DNA of 64,000 nucleotides from Hyphomicrobium sp. MC1 (GCF_000253295.1 NC_015717.1:3844001-3908000); one strand, 5' to 3'; positions 16,407 to 25,380 are shown, counted from the stretch's first letter. Notes: generated from the letters alone by a model not told the origin. Numbers and translations are program-made.

Positions 16407-17786
16407 ATGAGGACGCTCGTGACACGGTCTATCGATGCTCTTTCGTCGGCTTTTCCTTCAGCCGAGGCGCTAGCGAAGGGAAAAGTTCGCTCATCTCATA
16501 CGCTGATCTTCCGGCCCTATTGGTGGAATGCGCTGCCGGCGGAAGATAACGGCGGCGAAAAGCCTGTTCCGGAAAAATGCGATGTGGCGGTCGTCGGCTC
16601 CGGCTTCACGGGATTGTCGGCGGCGCTGACTTTGGCGCGCGCCGGGCGGGACGTCGTGATTTTCGAGCGCGGACGAACCGGATTTGGCGCCAGCACCCGC
16701 AACGGCGGTCAAATCGGCAGCGGCAACCAGAAATTCCGCGTCAAGACGCTCATCGCATTGCGGGGACGGCGAAAGGCAGAGGACATGCTGCGCGAGGGCA
16801 CGCGCATGCTCGACCATATCGCGTCGCTGATCGAGACCGAGAAAATCGACTGTCATTTTCGCCGCTGCGGCCGCTTTCGCGCGGCCATCCGACCTGAGCA
16901 CTATGATGCGATGGCTGCCGACATGCAGGATCTCAAGGCGATCGCGAGCGTCGAAAGTTTCATGGTGCCACAATCAGAGCAAGCGTCGGAAATCGGCTCC
17001 GACATTTTTTATGGCGGTGCGGTCTTGCCGAACGATGCGTCGCTGCATCCCGGCCTCTACCATGCCGGTTTGGTGGCGCGGACGGCCGAGGCTGGCGGCA
17101 GGATTTTGGACCAGACGGCGGTCGCCCATATCGAGCCGGTATCGGGCGGTTTTCGCGTACGAACGCCTCGCGGCGAGACGATTGCCCGAAGCGTCCTTAT
17201 TGCGAGCAACGGCTATACCGACGGTCTCGTGCCAGAACTTGGGCGACGGATCGTTCCCGTCGGCTCGGGCATTATCGCGACCGGGGAAATTACGGAGCAG
17301 CTTTATACGCGCCTGCTGCCCAAGAACCGGGTCTACGGCAACAGCAATCGCGTCTTCTATTACTTTCGCGGAGCGCCGGACGAGCGGCGCATTATCTGGG
17401 GTGGACGCGTGGGGCGGTTCGCGTCGAATACCTCGCCGTCAGCGTTCGGGCACCTGGCACGCGACATGCTGCGCGTCTTTCCGGACCTCAAAGACGTGCC
17501 GATCACGCATGCCTGGGACGGCAAGATCGGCTACACCTACGACGAGATCCCCCACATCGGCCGGACTCCAATGGGCATCCATTATGCTCTGGGCTACTGC
17601 GGTACGGGCGTTTCGCGCGCGACCTATTTCGGCAATAGGATTGCGTTGCAGATGCTCGAAAAACCGGAGGGGCGCACGGCCTTCGACGATTTGGCTTTTC
17701 CGCCGTTTCCGGTGCATCCGGTTGCCCGGCGAGCGGTGCCGTTCGTTGAGGCATGGTATCGCGTCCGCGACACCATGAATTTCTAG
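16407..17786 (+). CDS. DAO-family FAD-dependent amine/amino acid oxidase (PuuB-like)
   Basis: A 459-residue flavoprotein. The FAD motif VAVVGSGFTGLSAALTLARAGRDVVIFE is near residue 60, preceded by the N-terminal YWWNAL segment usual in gamma-glutamylputrescine oxidase and related enzymes, and followed by GASTRNGGQIGSG. The C-terminal GYCGTGVSRATYFGNRIA is the second FAD contact. It probably oxidises a secondary or primary amine or an amino acid, releasing an aldehyde and peroxide. It may relate to the polyamine-type importer and amine permeases upstream, but it is not in the same operon. The exact start is uncertain. Confidence 0.82.
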   Translation: MRTLVTRSIDALSSAFPSAEALAKGKVRSSHTLIFRPYWWNALPAEDNGGEKPVPEKCDVAVVGSGFTGLSAALTLARAGRDVVIFERGRTGFGASTRNGGQIGSGNQKFRVKTLIALRGRRKAEDMLREGTRMLDHIASLIETEKIDCHFRRCGRFRAAIRPEHYDAMAADMQDLKAIASVESFMVPQSEQASEIGSDIFYGGAVLPNDASLHPGLYHAGLVARTAEAGGRILDQTAVAHIEPVSGGFRVRTPRGETIARSVLIASNGYTDGLVPELGRRIVPVGSGIIATGEITEQLYTRLLPKNRVYGNSNRVFYYFRGAPDERRIIWGGRVGRFASNTSPSAFGHLARDMLRVFPDLKDVPITHAWDGKIGYTYDEIPHIGRTPMGIHYALGYCGTGVSRATYFGNRIALQMLEKPEGRTAFDDLAFPPFPVHPVARRAVPFVEAWYRVRDTMNF

Positions 17787-17851
17787 CAATCCCCCCGGAT
17801 TGGCATTCTTGCAGGCGCGAACCTACATCATGCGTCAGCCTGGAGGATGTC

Positions 17852-18862
17852 ATGACGGCCATTTCCATTCTCGATCTCGTTCGCGTTACGCAAAATACCG
17901 ATGCGCGTGGCGCGCTCGATAACGCGCGCGATCTCGCAGCTCACGCCGAAAAGTGGGGCTATCGCCGGTTCTGGGTGGCCGAACACCACAATATGCCCGG
18001 CATCGCCAGCGCCGCGACGTCGGTGGTGATCGGTCATATCGCGGCCGGTTCGAAGACCATTCGCGTCGGCGCCGGCGGCATCATGCTTCCGAACCATGCG
18101 CCGCTCATCATCGCAGAGCAGTTCGGGACGCTGGCGCGGCTGTTTCCGGGCCGGATCGATCTTGGGCTGGGCCGGGCTCCCGGCACTGACCCGCTCACCG
18201 TCCGAGCTTTGAGGCGACAGCCTGCGGCCGCCGATACGTTCCCGCAAGATGTTGTAGAACTGCAGTCCTATTTCGCGCCGGCGCAGCCAGGACAGCGGAT
18301 TCAGGCCGTACCGGCGGCGGGAACGAATGTACCGCTGTGGATCTTGGGTTCCAGCACGTATGGCGCCTATCTTGCGGCCGAGCTTGGCCTGCCCTACGCG
18401 TTCGCCTCGCACTTCGCGCCGGAACAATTGCTGTCCGCGCTTGAAATTTATCGCTCACACTTCAAGCCGTCTCAGCAGCTCGACCGCCCGTATGCGATGG
18501 TCGGCGTCAATGTCATCGCAGCGGAGACTGACCGCGAAGCCAAGCGTCTCGCGACGACCCAGCAAATGTCATTCGCCAATCTGGCCCGTGGCGCGCGGCA
18601 GCTCAGCCAGCCCCCCATCGACGACATCGAGACCTACTGGTCGCCAGGCGAAAAGGCGCAAGCGACGGCTATGCTCGCACGCTCTGTCGTGGGCTCACCC
18701 GAGACCGTTCGCGCCGGCCTCAAGGCGCTCATTGACGAAACGGCAGCCGACGAGCTTATGATCGTCTCCGACATCTACGATCACGCGTTGCGGCTACGTT
18801 CGTTCGAGATCATCGCCGATACGCAGAATGCCGACGCGCGGCAATTGTGTCCGGAGACCTGA
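17852..18862 (+). CDS. luciferase-like (LLM-class) flavin monooxygenase
   Basis: A 336-residue member of the bacterial luciferase-like family, in the MsnO8-type subgroup (SILDLVRVTQNTDARGAL near the N-terminus, WVAEHHN, then GRIDLGLGRAPGTDP). The ATG at 17852 follows GGAGGA by four to five bases; the frame is open upstream but unsupported. Such enzymes use reduced flavin and oxygen on small organic substrates that cannot be predicted here. It lies 65 bases after the DAO oxidase and 6 bases before the molybdoenzyme, so the three may be cotranscribed. Confidence 0.85.
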   Translation: MTAISILDLVRVTQNTDARGALDNARDLAAHAEKWGYRRFWVAEHHNMPGIASAATSVVIGHIAAGSKTIRVGAGGIMLPNHAPLIIAEQFGTLARLFPGRIDLGLGRAPGTDPLTVRALRRQPAAADTFPQDVVELQSYFAPAQPGQRIQAVPAAGTNVPLWILGSSTYGAYLAAELGLPYAFASHFAPEQLLSALEIYRSHFKPSQQLDRPYAMVGVNVIAAETDREAKRLATTQQMSFANLARGARQLSQPPIDDIETYWSPGEKAQATAMLARSVVGSPETVRAGLKALIDETAADELMIVSDIYDHALRLRSFEIIADTQNADARQLCPET

Positions 18863-18868
18863 GCCTCG

Positions 18869-19537
18869 ATGAGCGACGACAACAACGACCTGCCGGAACC
18901 CAATAAGCTGACGCGGACGAAACAGAAATGGGCGCGCGAAGGACGCTTCCTGACCGGAAAGACCTCGCGGCCCAATTCGGAGAGGTTACCTCCGGGCCAG
19001 CATCTGGTCCGCGACTGGCCGGTGCTCGACCTCGGACAGCAGCCGGAGATCGCGCTCGATCAGTGGCGGTTGGTCATCGACGGCGCCGTTGAACATCCGA
19101 CGACCCTCGACTGGGCAAAGTTCCAGCGCGAGCCCAGCAGCGTCAAGACGTCGGACATCCATTGCGTCACGACCTGGTCGCGCTACGACAACCGCTGGAC
19201 CGGTGTTTCGACACATGACCTGCTGGATCTCGTGATGCCGACGCCTGAGGCGCAATTCGTCATTCTGCATAGCTATGACAGGTACACGACAAACATTACG
19301 CTCGCGGATTTCGCGTCCGAGGATGCCATCGTCGCGCATAGCTGGGAGGGCAAGCGGCTGACGCGCGAGCATGGCGGACCGGTTCGCCTCGTGGTGCCGC
19401 ACCTCTATTTCTGGAAAAGCGCGAAGTGGCTGAAACGCATTGAATTTGTTGCGAGCGATGCGCGGGGATTTTGGGAAGTGAACGGCTATCACAATCGAGC
19501 CGATCCGTGGAAAGAGCAGCGTTACTCGGACGATTGA
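18869..19537 (+). CDS. sulfite oxidase-like molybdopterin oxidoreductase
   Basis: A 222-residue protein consisting only of the molybdopterin-binding domain of the sulfite oxidase superfamily, close to the cytoplasmic YuiH-like group. The molybdenum-ligating cysteine is in SDIHCVTTWSRYDNRWTGV (about residue 97), and ending motifs such as RLVVPHLYFWKSAKWLKRIEF fit. No Tat or Sec signal, haem domain or dimerisation domain is present. Its physiological substrate is unknown. The molybdenum-cofactor genes near 62-64 kb are consistent with cofactor supply. Confidence 0.87.
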   Translation: MSDDNNDLPEPNKLTRTKQKWAREGRFLTGKTSRPNSERLPPGQHLVRDWPVLDLGQQPEIALDQWRLVIDGAVEHPTTLDWAKFQREPSSVKTSDIHCVTTWSRYDNRWTGVSTHDLLDLVMPTPEAQFVILHSYDRYTTNITLADFASEDAIVAHSWEGKRLTREHGGPVRLVVPHLYFWKSAKWLKRIEFVASDARGFWEVNGYHNRADPWKEQRYSDD

Positions 19538-19668
19538 CCCGGTTAATTCGGCAAACTCCGCATTTTTATCATCAGTCGGCGGCAAAGAATTCCGGCTCTG
19601 CCATCGTTTGGGCAAGGCTCTCGCGGTAGTGTTCCAAATCTAGGGAGCACAAAACGGGGGTTAGTCGC

Positions 19669-21633
19669 TTGTTTCCCCAATTCCGATTGCGCCGAATTGC
19701 GCCTGCGATAATCCTCGCGGCAGTGGCGATCTCCGCTACCGCCTCGCCGTCTGTCGCCCGCGCCAAGGATGGCTTTTCTGCCTGTGACGCCGAGGCGGGG
19801 CTCGCGGTTCTCGCTTCGCCGATCTCCCCCTGGAAGGGCATGCCGCTGCGGATCATCTTCACGGCCGAAAAGCCGCTTGATGGAGTGCTTTCCCTCACCT
19901 CTCCCGACGGCAAGGTTGCGGTCACGTCCAAAGAGCGGCACGGCGGGCCGCCCTATTTCTGGTATGCGGATGTGCAATCGCCGTCGGCCGGCACCTGGAC
20001 CGCTACGCTGACGCGCGAAGGCGCGAGCGCAGAATGTGCAACCGTAAAACGAGAATTCGCCGTGGCGAAGACGGCCGGCGCTCCGCCACGCGCGACATCA
20101 AAGAGCGTATGGCCGATCCGCGGCGCGTGGACCCGCGAGACCGAAAACCTCTATTCCGCCTGGATCGAAAAGCTCTTCGACGATCCGATCGACGCCCAGC
20201 CATCGTGGCCTGCGTTGCACGAAGTCTTGCGCGATCCGACGCGCAACATGCTCTTCAACTCCATGGGGCTCGGCGAAGACAGCAAGAAACTCATCATGAA
20301 GCCGGACTGCGCGGACCTTCCGTATTTTCTGCGCGCGTACTTCGCCTTCAAGACCGGGTTGCCGTTCGGCTATTCCAAATGTACGCGCGGCGGTGGCGGA
20401 AAGGCGCCACGCTGCCCGCAGTGGTTCAACATTCAGAAAGAAGACAGCCCGCAAGACGAGGCGAAGCAAAAGCCGATCCAGAGTGCGAGCAATTCACTTT
20501 TCGGCGTGTTTGACTCTGCGTCCGTTTCTGAGTCGGCGCAGCGAAGTTCATCCCGGCCTCAGGCGCTTCTGCCGGGCTTTGGATATTACATCCGTACTGT
20601 CGTCGCCAACGCCGTCCATTCTGGTTCCGGGCGAACCGCTGCAGCAGACAACAACACCGATTATTATCCCGTACCTTTGACGGCCGAAACGCTGCGACCG
20701 GGGACGATTTATGCTGACCCTTATGGCCACGTTCTGGTGCTCGTTAAACGCGTTGCACAGACGAACGATTCGGCGGGCGTCTTCCTTGCCGTCGACGGTC
20801 AGCCGGACGGAACGGTGGCCCGGAAGCGCTTCTGGCGCGGCAATTTCCTGTTCGCCCAAGATCCTTCCCTCGGCAGTCCGGGCTTCAAGCGCTTTCGGCC
20901 GATCGTCGCCGACAACAATGGTACGCTGAGGCGATTGACGAACGCCGAAATCACGAAAGATCCCGATTACGGCGATTTCTCCCTCGAGCAATCGAAGCTC
21001 GGCGTCGAAGATTTCTATGATCGCATGGACGACGTGATGTCGCCCGAGCCGCTCGATCCGGGGCGCGCCATGAAAGAAACGATCACTGCCCTCGAAGAAC
21101 AGGTGAAGACGCGCGTTACGTCTGTCGAAAACGGACGGAAATATCAGAACGGCGGTGGCGCCGACGTCGCAATCCCATCTGGGCCGTCAATATTCGAAAC
21201 CACAGGCGCGTGGGAAGACTTTGCGACACCGTCGCGCGATTTGCGATTGCTGATCGCAATCGACGTCGTTCGCGGTTTTCCGGATCGCGTTGCCCGGCGT
21301 GCTGATCGATACGCGATGCCGAAGGGCGAAAGCGTCTCCGACGTAAAATCGGCGCTCGACCAAACTCTCACGACGGAAATCGCGTCGCGGAAGTTCTCTT
21401 ACACGCGAAGCGATGGCTCGCAATGGACACTGACACTCAAAGACGTGCTGGACCGTTCGAAAGGGCTGGAAATGGCCTACAACGTCAATGACTGCGTCGA
21501 GGTTCGCTGGGGTGCCGACCCCAAGAGCGAGGAGGCTTCGACGTGCAAGCGGCATGCGTCGTCCGCACAGCGCGCAAAAATGGAAGACTATCGTCCCTGG
21601 TTTCACGAACGGAAGCGACCAGTGCGGCAGTGA
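19669..21633 (+). CDS. large exported protein of unknown function
   Basis: A 654-residue protein with a predicted signal peptide (APAIILAAVAISATASPSVARA, about residues 11-32) and TTG as the best start, after a GGGGG stretch. An immunoglobulin-like beta segment seems likely for residues 40-130. A central region has DCADLPYFLRAYFAFKTGLPFG and, about 140 residues later, YADPYGHVLVLVKR. That spacing of a cysteine at a helix start and a histidine in a strand is reminiscent of papain-like NlpC/P60 or CHAP hydrolases, but I cannot confirm it. The C-terminal portion is helical with no recognised domain. It stands alone between convergent genes. Confidence 0.75.
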   Translation: MFPQFRLRRIAPAIILAAVAISATASPSVARAKDGFSACDAEAGLAVLASPISPWKGMPLRIIFTAEKPLDGVLSLTSPDGKVAVTSKERHGGPPYFWYADVQSPSAGTWTATLTREGASAECATVKREFAVAKTAGAPPRATSKSVWPIRGAWTRETENLYSAWIEKLFDDPIDAQPSWPALHEVLRDPTRNMLFNSMGLGEDSKKLIMKPDCADLPYFLRAYFAFKTGLPFGYSKCTRGGGGKAPRCPQWFNIQKEDSPQDEAKQKPIQSASNSLFGVFDSASVSESAQRSSSRPQALLPGFGYYIRTVVANAVHSGSGRTAAADNNTDYYPVPLTAETLRPGTIYADPYGHVLVLVKRVAQTNDSAGVFLAVDGQPDGTVARKRFWRGNFLFAQDPSLGSPGFKRFRPIVADNNGTLRRLTNAEITKDPDYGDFSLEQSKLGVEDFYDRMDDVMSPEPLDPGRAMKETITALEEQVKTRVTSVENGRKYQNGGGADVAIPSGPSIFETTGAWEDFATPSRDLRLLIAIDVVRGFPDRVARRADRYAMPKGESVSDVKSALDQTLTTEIASRKFSYTRSDGSQWTLTLKDVLDRSKGLEMAYNVNDCVEVRWGADPKSEEASTCKRHASSAQRAKMEDYRPWFHERKRPVRQ

Positions 21634-21664
21634 GTGCGATGGTAGGCGGTAACAGGCGAGCCGT

Positions 21665-23038
21665 TTAGCGCGCGGGCACACGGGTAAAAAGCGGACCCAG
21701 ACCCTCCGCCATTGTCGGATGCGCGATGATGGCGTCACGCAAAGACGTGTACGGCAGACCGGCGAGCATCGCCGTCTGCACAACGGCCATCACTTCTCCC
21801 GCCTCCGGACCAACCATCGCAAAGCCGACGATGCGATCGTCATCACCAACTAGAGCTTTCATAAAGCCGCGTGTCTCGGAAATTGTGCGAGACCTCATAA
21901 TGCCAGCCATCGGCAGCTTTGCGATACGCACATTAATCCCTATGGCTTTTGCCTGCTTTTCGCTGATCCCCACGCGCCCAAGCTGAGGGTCCGTAAACAT
22001 GCAATAGGGGACGAGGCGATCCTTTTTGCTGCGCGAGCCGCCGGCCAAGTTATCGCGAACGATGCGGAAATCGTCGAACGACACATGCGTGAATTGCTGG
22101 CTACCGGCGCATTCGCCGATTGCCCACGTGTCCGGCGCGGTCGTTTCGAGCTGATCGTTGACGACAATGTACCCGCGGCTGTCGAGTTCGACGCCGGCGC
22201 TATCGAGACCGATGGCATTCGTATTTGGCGTGCGCCCGGCGGCCACCAGCAGATCGGTACCTTCGAAGCGACCACCAGATGTCGTCACGACGACATTTGT
22301 GCCGGAGCGGCCCTCAACGTTCGTAATCGCAACGCCCGTCTTGATGGCGATGCCTTCGGAGCGAAGCGCATCGGCGATCTCAGCGGCGACGTCAGCATCT
22401 TCCTGTGCCGCAATCTGCGGGCTAGCTTCGAGAATGGTAACTTGAGAGCCAAAGCGGCGAAAACTCTGCGCGAGCTCCAGACCGACATAGCCGCCGCCGA
22501 GTACGATCAGATGCCTCGGCAAATATTCAAGCTCGAGCAGTTCGACGTTCGTCATCGGCTTTGCCGCAACGAGACCCGCAATGTTCGGAATCGAAGCGTG
22601 CGTACCAATATTGATGACCAACTTATCGCCGCTGAACGTGGCGTTGCCGCCATCATTCAGCTTTACCTCAACTGTTCTTGGCGCGACGAAGCGTGCTTCT
22701 CCCATGATGAGTTCCGCGCCGCTGTCCTTGAAAAAATCGAGATGCATCTTGATGAGACCGTCGACCATTTCTCTCTTGCGAGCGACGACTCTTCTCATAT
22801 CGGTCGCAACTGCGCCGGTGATCGATCCGAATGCGTCGGCGTGATGAGCAAGATCGGCGACTTTGGCGCTCCAGATCTCGTTCTTGCTCGGGAGGCAATT
22901 CGTGTTGGGGCAAGAGCCGCCAATAAGTTTGCGCTCGATGACGGCGACTTTCTTGCCAGATCGCCCCAGATGCCAGGCGAGAAATTTTCCGCCTTCGCCG
23001 CTTCCGATGATGAGGACATCATATGAATTCGAAGACAT
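21665..23038 (-). CDS. class I flavoprotein disulfide reductase (dihydrolipoamide dehydrogenase-like)
   Basis: A 457-residue pyridine nucleotide-disulfide oxidoreductase. The FAD motif is DVLIIGSGEGGKFLAWHL, and the redox-active disulfide is GGSCPNTNCLPSK with the standard CxxxxC spacing. The NAD motif is VLGGGYVGLELAQSF, and a C-terminal IIAHPTMAEGLG carries the conserved His-Glu pair. It resembles Lpd/MerA-like proteins of unassigned substrate. No E1/E2 dehydrogenase subunits or mer genes are nearby, so a free-standing thiol or quinone reductase is possible. Confidence 0.85.
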   Translation of the reverse strand: MSSNSYDVLIIGSGEGGKFLAWHLGRSGKKVAVIERKLIGGSCPNTNCLPSKNEIWSAKVADLAHHADAFGSITGAVATDMRRVVARKREMVDGLIKMHLDFFKDSGAELIMGEARFVAPRTVEVKLNDGGNATFSGDKLVINIGTHASIPNIAGLVAAKPMTNVELLELEYLPRHLIVLGGGYVGLELAQSFRRFGSQVTILEASPQIAAQEDADVAAEIADALRSEGIAIKTGVAITNVEGRSGTNVVVTTSGGRFEGTDLLVAAGRTPNTNAIGLDSAGVELDSRGYIVVNDQLETTAPDTWAIGECAGSQQFTHVSFDDFRIVRDNLAGGSRSKKDRLVPYCMFTDPQLGRVGISEKQAKAIGINVRIAKLPMAGIMRSRTISETRGFMKALVGDDDRIVGFAMVGPEAGEVMAVVQTAMLAGLPYTSLRDAIIAHPTMAEGLGPLFTRVPAR

Positions 23039-23264
23039 CGGTTCTTCCTCCCGCGTGCACGTTGGGGCGCGTGTTTAGCCAGATTTCATGCAAGCGCAAT
23101 CGCAGATTTGCATCGAACCGCTTTGCGAGTTCAATTCGCCGCAAAAAAATACGACGTATGCCACGCAGCTTTAGATGTCCGGCCTGCAGACACGTACAAA
23201 GCACGATTTGTAGGGAAGATAAGCCGCATACTACTTTGTCCTGACGGACGCTATCGCCACAAAC

Positions 23265-23292
23265 CAAAAACGCGCCGTTTCCGGCGCGCTTT
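23265..23292. terminator. hairpin terminator
   Basis: The stem CGCGCC/GGCGCG is flanked on both sides by A or T runs (CCAAAAA on the left, CTTTTCC on the right). It lies just after the stop of the small leftward gene at 23319. Confidence 0.7.
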
Positions 23293-23318
23293 TCCGTGGT
23301 GCGTGTATCAACCGCCAA

Positions 23319-23525
23319 TTAATCATTGTACGGCGCGCAGTACATATCGTAATTCGTATCCGCACCGTGCCAGCGACAGAATTCAGCCGGTGTTTCCGTC
23401 TGCATCTCGGTTCGAGCACGTTCCATCACTCGACTGTGTGAGGGAGTGCTCAAGCTAGCAGCCAGGGCGCCAGTTGTGCCGGTTGCGAGCAGGATCGCCG
23501 ACAGGGCCATTACAGACTTTCTCAT
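23319..23525 (-). CDS. small exported protein, 68 residues
   Basis: A signal peptide (MRKSVMALSAILLATGTTGALAA) precedes a mature domain of about 45 residues ending FCRWHGADTNYDMYCAPYND, which carries two cysteines. A GGAGAAGAAAA ribosome region precedes the ATG and a terminator follows, so it is a self-contained gene. No family is recognised. It lies beside the array of still smaller exported peptides but is not obviously homologous to them. Confidence 0.65.
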   Translation of the reverse strand: MRKSVMALSAILLATGTTGALAASLSTPSHSRVMERARTEMQTETPAEFCRWHGADTNYDMYCAPYND

Positions 23526-23735
23526 TTTTCTTCTCCTTATCTCGTCTTCATCTCCGCTCCCTTGAGCGGCTTGTCTTGAAGAGCTGATAAGAGAATGGGC
23601 GCCGCCATCTTATCATTCCAACGCGATGTTCGATTGGTTTCGATCGCTTCAATCGATCAATGATATGCGGCGGAACGAAAAAAAAGGCTCGGTATCGACG
23701 TTCTGCTGAGTGGGCGTGCCCGCGGGGAAGAACAA

Positions 23736-23765
23736 ATAAAAAAGGGCGCCCCTTGCGGACGCCCT
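23736..23765 (-). terminator. terminator of peptide gene at 23794
   Basis: On the minus strand the GGGCG/CGCCC stem is followed by a run of T. It lies 30 bases after the stop of the 43-residue peptide gene. Confidence 0.7.
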
Positions 23766-23793
23766 TCTTTCAATTTGCCGATTGTGGTCGGCG

Positions 23794-23925
23794 TTATTTC
23801 GTTATCGCGCACGCCACGCTGGATGCGGCGCCGGTAGACTTGAAGTCACCGCTGCAGTGAGGCGCGGCAAATGCCGAAGCGCTGGCCGACACCAAAATCA
23901 GCGCGCTGAGAGCTACGAGTTTCAT
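23794..23925 (-). CDS. exported mini-peptide, diverged paralogue (43 residues)
   Basis: The signal peptide MKLVALSALILVSASASAFA is followed by a mature peptide of about 23 residues, APHCSGDFKSTGAASSVACAITK. It aligns with the three identical peptides downstream (APACTGNFKTAGAACDVTK), with a four-residue insertion between the two cysteines. The start is the ATG at 23925, seven bases after GGAG; the frame is open further upstream without support. It has its own terminator and an upstream CATTATCTG..GTATG element. Function is unknown. Confidence 0.75.
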   Translation of the reverse strand: MKLVALSALILVSASASAFAAPHCSGDFKSTGAASSVACAITK

Positions 23926-24018
23926 CACTTTTCTCCATAGCCCACTTGGCGAAATGCGCGAAAGCAGGCTCTCCATCGAGGGATAGCAGCGGTTAGATAT
24001 GAAGAACGCGGAGCGAAA

Positions 24019-24050
24019 CCATTATCTGAAAGTATGATCTGCCGTTTGCC
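24019..24050 (-). promoter_or_regulatory. conserved upstream element, peptide gene 1
   Basis: On the minus strand this reads GGCAAACGGC, then GATCATACTTTCAGATAATGG, with a GATAAT that could be a -10 box. Similar sequence lies 94-104 bases before all four peptide genes, so it is probably a shared promoter or activator site. Confidence 0.5.
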
Positions 24051-24188
24051 GGCAGGACGTTTTGGCGCTTCCGTTGTTGAAATGCGCCGGAAACCCGGCG
24101 CTTTCTGATCAACCGCGCATCGTCCCTTGACCAGCACGCAGAGCAGAACGTCACTATTTCCATAGCTGTTAGACGATCAGCTCCAGCG

Positions 24189-24213
24189 AAAAAAAGGGCG
24201 CCGCGGAGCGCCC
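24189..24213 (-). terminator. terminator of peptide gene at 24242
   Basis: On the minus strand a GGGCGC/GCGCCC stem is followed by seven T. Confidence 0.8.
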
Positions 24214-24241
24214 ATTCTTCGCGTGTTTAACGCTCGACTTA

Positions 24242-24361
24242 TTACTTCGTGACGTCGCAAGCGGCGCCAGCGGTCTTGAAGTTGCCCGTGCAGGCAGGAG
24301 CAGCGAACGCGCCCGAAACGCCAGAAACCAGCAGCATCGTAGCAAGGACAGCGATCTTCAT
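24242..24361 (-). CDS. exported mini-peptide copy A (39 residues)
   Basis: It encodes a signal peptide, MKIAVLATMLLVSGVSGAFA, and a mature peptide of about 19 residues, APACTGNFKTAGAACDVTK, with cysteines at 24 and 35 that could form one disulfide loop. The ATG at 24361 is chosen because GGAG lies seven bases before it; the ATG two codons upstream is too close to the ribosome site. The amino acid sequence is identical to copies B and C, while the DNA differs only at silent positions. It has its own leader hairpin, terminator and upstream element. No known family is recognised. Confidence 0.85.
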   Translation of the reverse strand: MKIAVLATMLLVSGVSGAFAAPACTGNFKTAGAACDVTK

Positions 24362-24384
24362 TGTCATTCTCCATTCATCTCTTT

Positions 24385-24414
24385 GCGCCGGCAGCCCGCT
24401 TGTGTGGGCGGCGC
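24385..24414 (-). other. 5' leader hairpin of peptide gene copy A
   Basis: The inverted arms GCGCCG and CGGCGC lie 24 bases upstream of the start codon, with a C/G-rich loop. Equivalent hairpins precede copies B and C, which suggests a conserved mRNA leader structure. Confidence 0.5.
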
Positions 24415-24459
24415 TTGCTGAAAGCCTCACGAGTTAGATACGCTCTCTCACCCGAAAAA

Positions 24460-24500
24460 CATTTCATCTCTAAGTATGTTTTCGCGGCTTATCCGTTTAC
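24460..24500 (-). promoter_or_regulatory. conserved upstream element, peptide gene copy A
   Basis: The minus strand reads TAAACGG, about 15 bases, then CATACTTAGAGATGAAATG. It shares the CATAC..AGAT core with the other three elements, at the same distance (99 bases) from its gene. Confidence 0.5.
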
Positions 24501-24639
24501 GGCTTTGGCGCCTCAAACCATCAAAAACACCCGCATTTTCGGGTGTTTCGCGCGACACGAAAACGTGTCGTGATTTAAACGCAGAGCTGACGCACGTCAT
24601 TTCGATATCTGGCTAAAATTCTTCAGCTTGCGTTTTCCG

Positions 24640-24664
24640 AAAAAAGGGCGCCGCGAGGCGCCCC
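24640..24664 (-). terminator. terminator of peptide gene at 24696
   Basis: On the minus strand a GGGCGCC/GGCGCCC stem is followed by six T. Confidence 0.8.
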
Positions 24665-24695
24665 ATTCTTCGAACTTTTTTACGATTGATTTAAT

Positions 24696-24815
24696 TTACT
24701 TCGTGACGTCGCAAGCAGCGCCAGCGGTCTTGAAGTTACCGGTGCAGGCCGGGGCAGCGAACGCGCCCGAAACGCCAGAAACCAGCAGCATCGTAGCAAG
24801 GACAGCGATCTTCAT
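24696..24815 (-). CDS. exported mini-peptide copy B (39 residues)
   Basis: The protein is identical to copy A; about five base differences, all silent, separate the two. It has the same GGAG ribosome site, leader hairpin and terminator. Codon-level conservation across copies is strong evidence that this tiny frame is translated and selected. The mature peptide has two cysteines, one Phe, three Ala clusters and a C-terminal Lys. Confidence 0.85.
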   Translation of the reverse strand: MKIAVLATMLLVSGVSGAFAAPACTGNFKTAGAACDVTK

Positions 24816-24918
24816 TGTCATTCTCCATTCATCTCGTTTGCGCCGGCAGCAGCCCTGGCTTTCAGGGCGGCGCTTGTTGAAAGCCGCGTGCCCTACATAC
24901 GCTCTTCGACCCGCAAAA

Positions 24919-24960
24919 CATTTCATCTCAAAGTATGAGGAGATGGCCTATCCGTTTGTG
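24919..24960 (-). promoter_or_regulatory. conserved upstream element, peptide gene copy B
   Basis: The minus strand reads CAAACGGATAGGCC, then CATACTTTGAGATGAAATG, 104 bases before its gene. It matches the element of copy A closely even though surrounding DNA has drifted. Confidence 0.5.
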
Positions 24961-25101
24961 GGCAAGACGTTCGTCCATCGAAAAATGCCCGTGTTTCCTG
25001 GCGTTTCTGGCGTTTTGAAAATGTGTCGTGATTGAAATGCAGTTCTGGGTGACGCCATTTCGATGCCTTGCCCACAAATTCCGCTGCTCGTTTTTCGGCA
25101 C

Positions 25102-25126
25102 AAAAAAAGGGCGCCGCGAGGCGCCC
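25102..25126 (-). terminator. terminator of peptide gene at 25160
   Basis: On the minus strand a GGGCGCC/GGCGCCC stem is followed by seven T; the sequence is almost identical to the copy B terminator. Confidence 0.8.
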
Positions 25127-25159
25127 CATTCTTCGAACTTTTTTTACGATTGATTTAAT

Positions 25160-25279
25160 TTACTTCGTGACGTCGCAAGCAGCGCCAGCGGTCTTGAAGT
25201 TGCCCGTGCAGGCTGGGGCAGCGAAAGCGCCCGAAACGCCAGAAACCAGCAACATCGTAGCAAGGACAGCGATCTTCAT
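25160..25279 (-). CDS. exported mini-peptide copy C (39 residues)
   Basis: The third gene encodes exactly the same precursor as copies A and B, with several further silent differences (for example TTG for CTG at Leu 10). The ribosome site GGAG is kept. It is the first of the array in transcription direction, but each unit appears to have its own promoter and terminator, so the copies probably act as a gene dose rather than one operon. Confidence 0.85.
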   Translation of the reverse strand: MKIAVLATMLLVSGVSGAFAAPACTGNFKTAGAACDVTK

Positions 25280-25380
25280 TGTAGTTCTCCATTCATCTCT
25301 TTGCGCCGGCAGCCCCCCTTTTTTGTGGGCGGCGCTTGTTGAAAGCCGCACAACAGAAATAGGCGCCTGCCGTCGCCGGC

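Larger units (their letters stand above)
24189..25351 (-). repeat. tandem triplication of mini-peptide gene unit
   Basis: Three units with start codons at 24361, 24815 and 25279 (454 and 464 bases apart) each contain, in transcription order, an upstream element, a GC-rich leader hairpin, the 39-codon gene and a terminator. Units B and C also share nearly identical 3' flanks. Spacer DNA between units is much less conserved. Confidence 0.85.
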
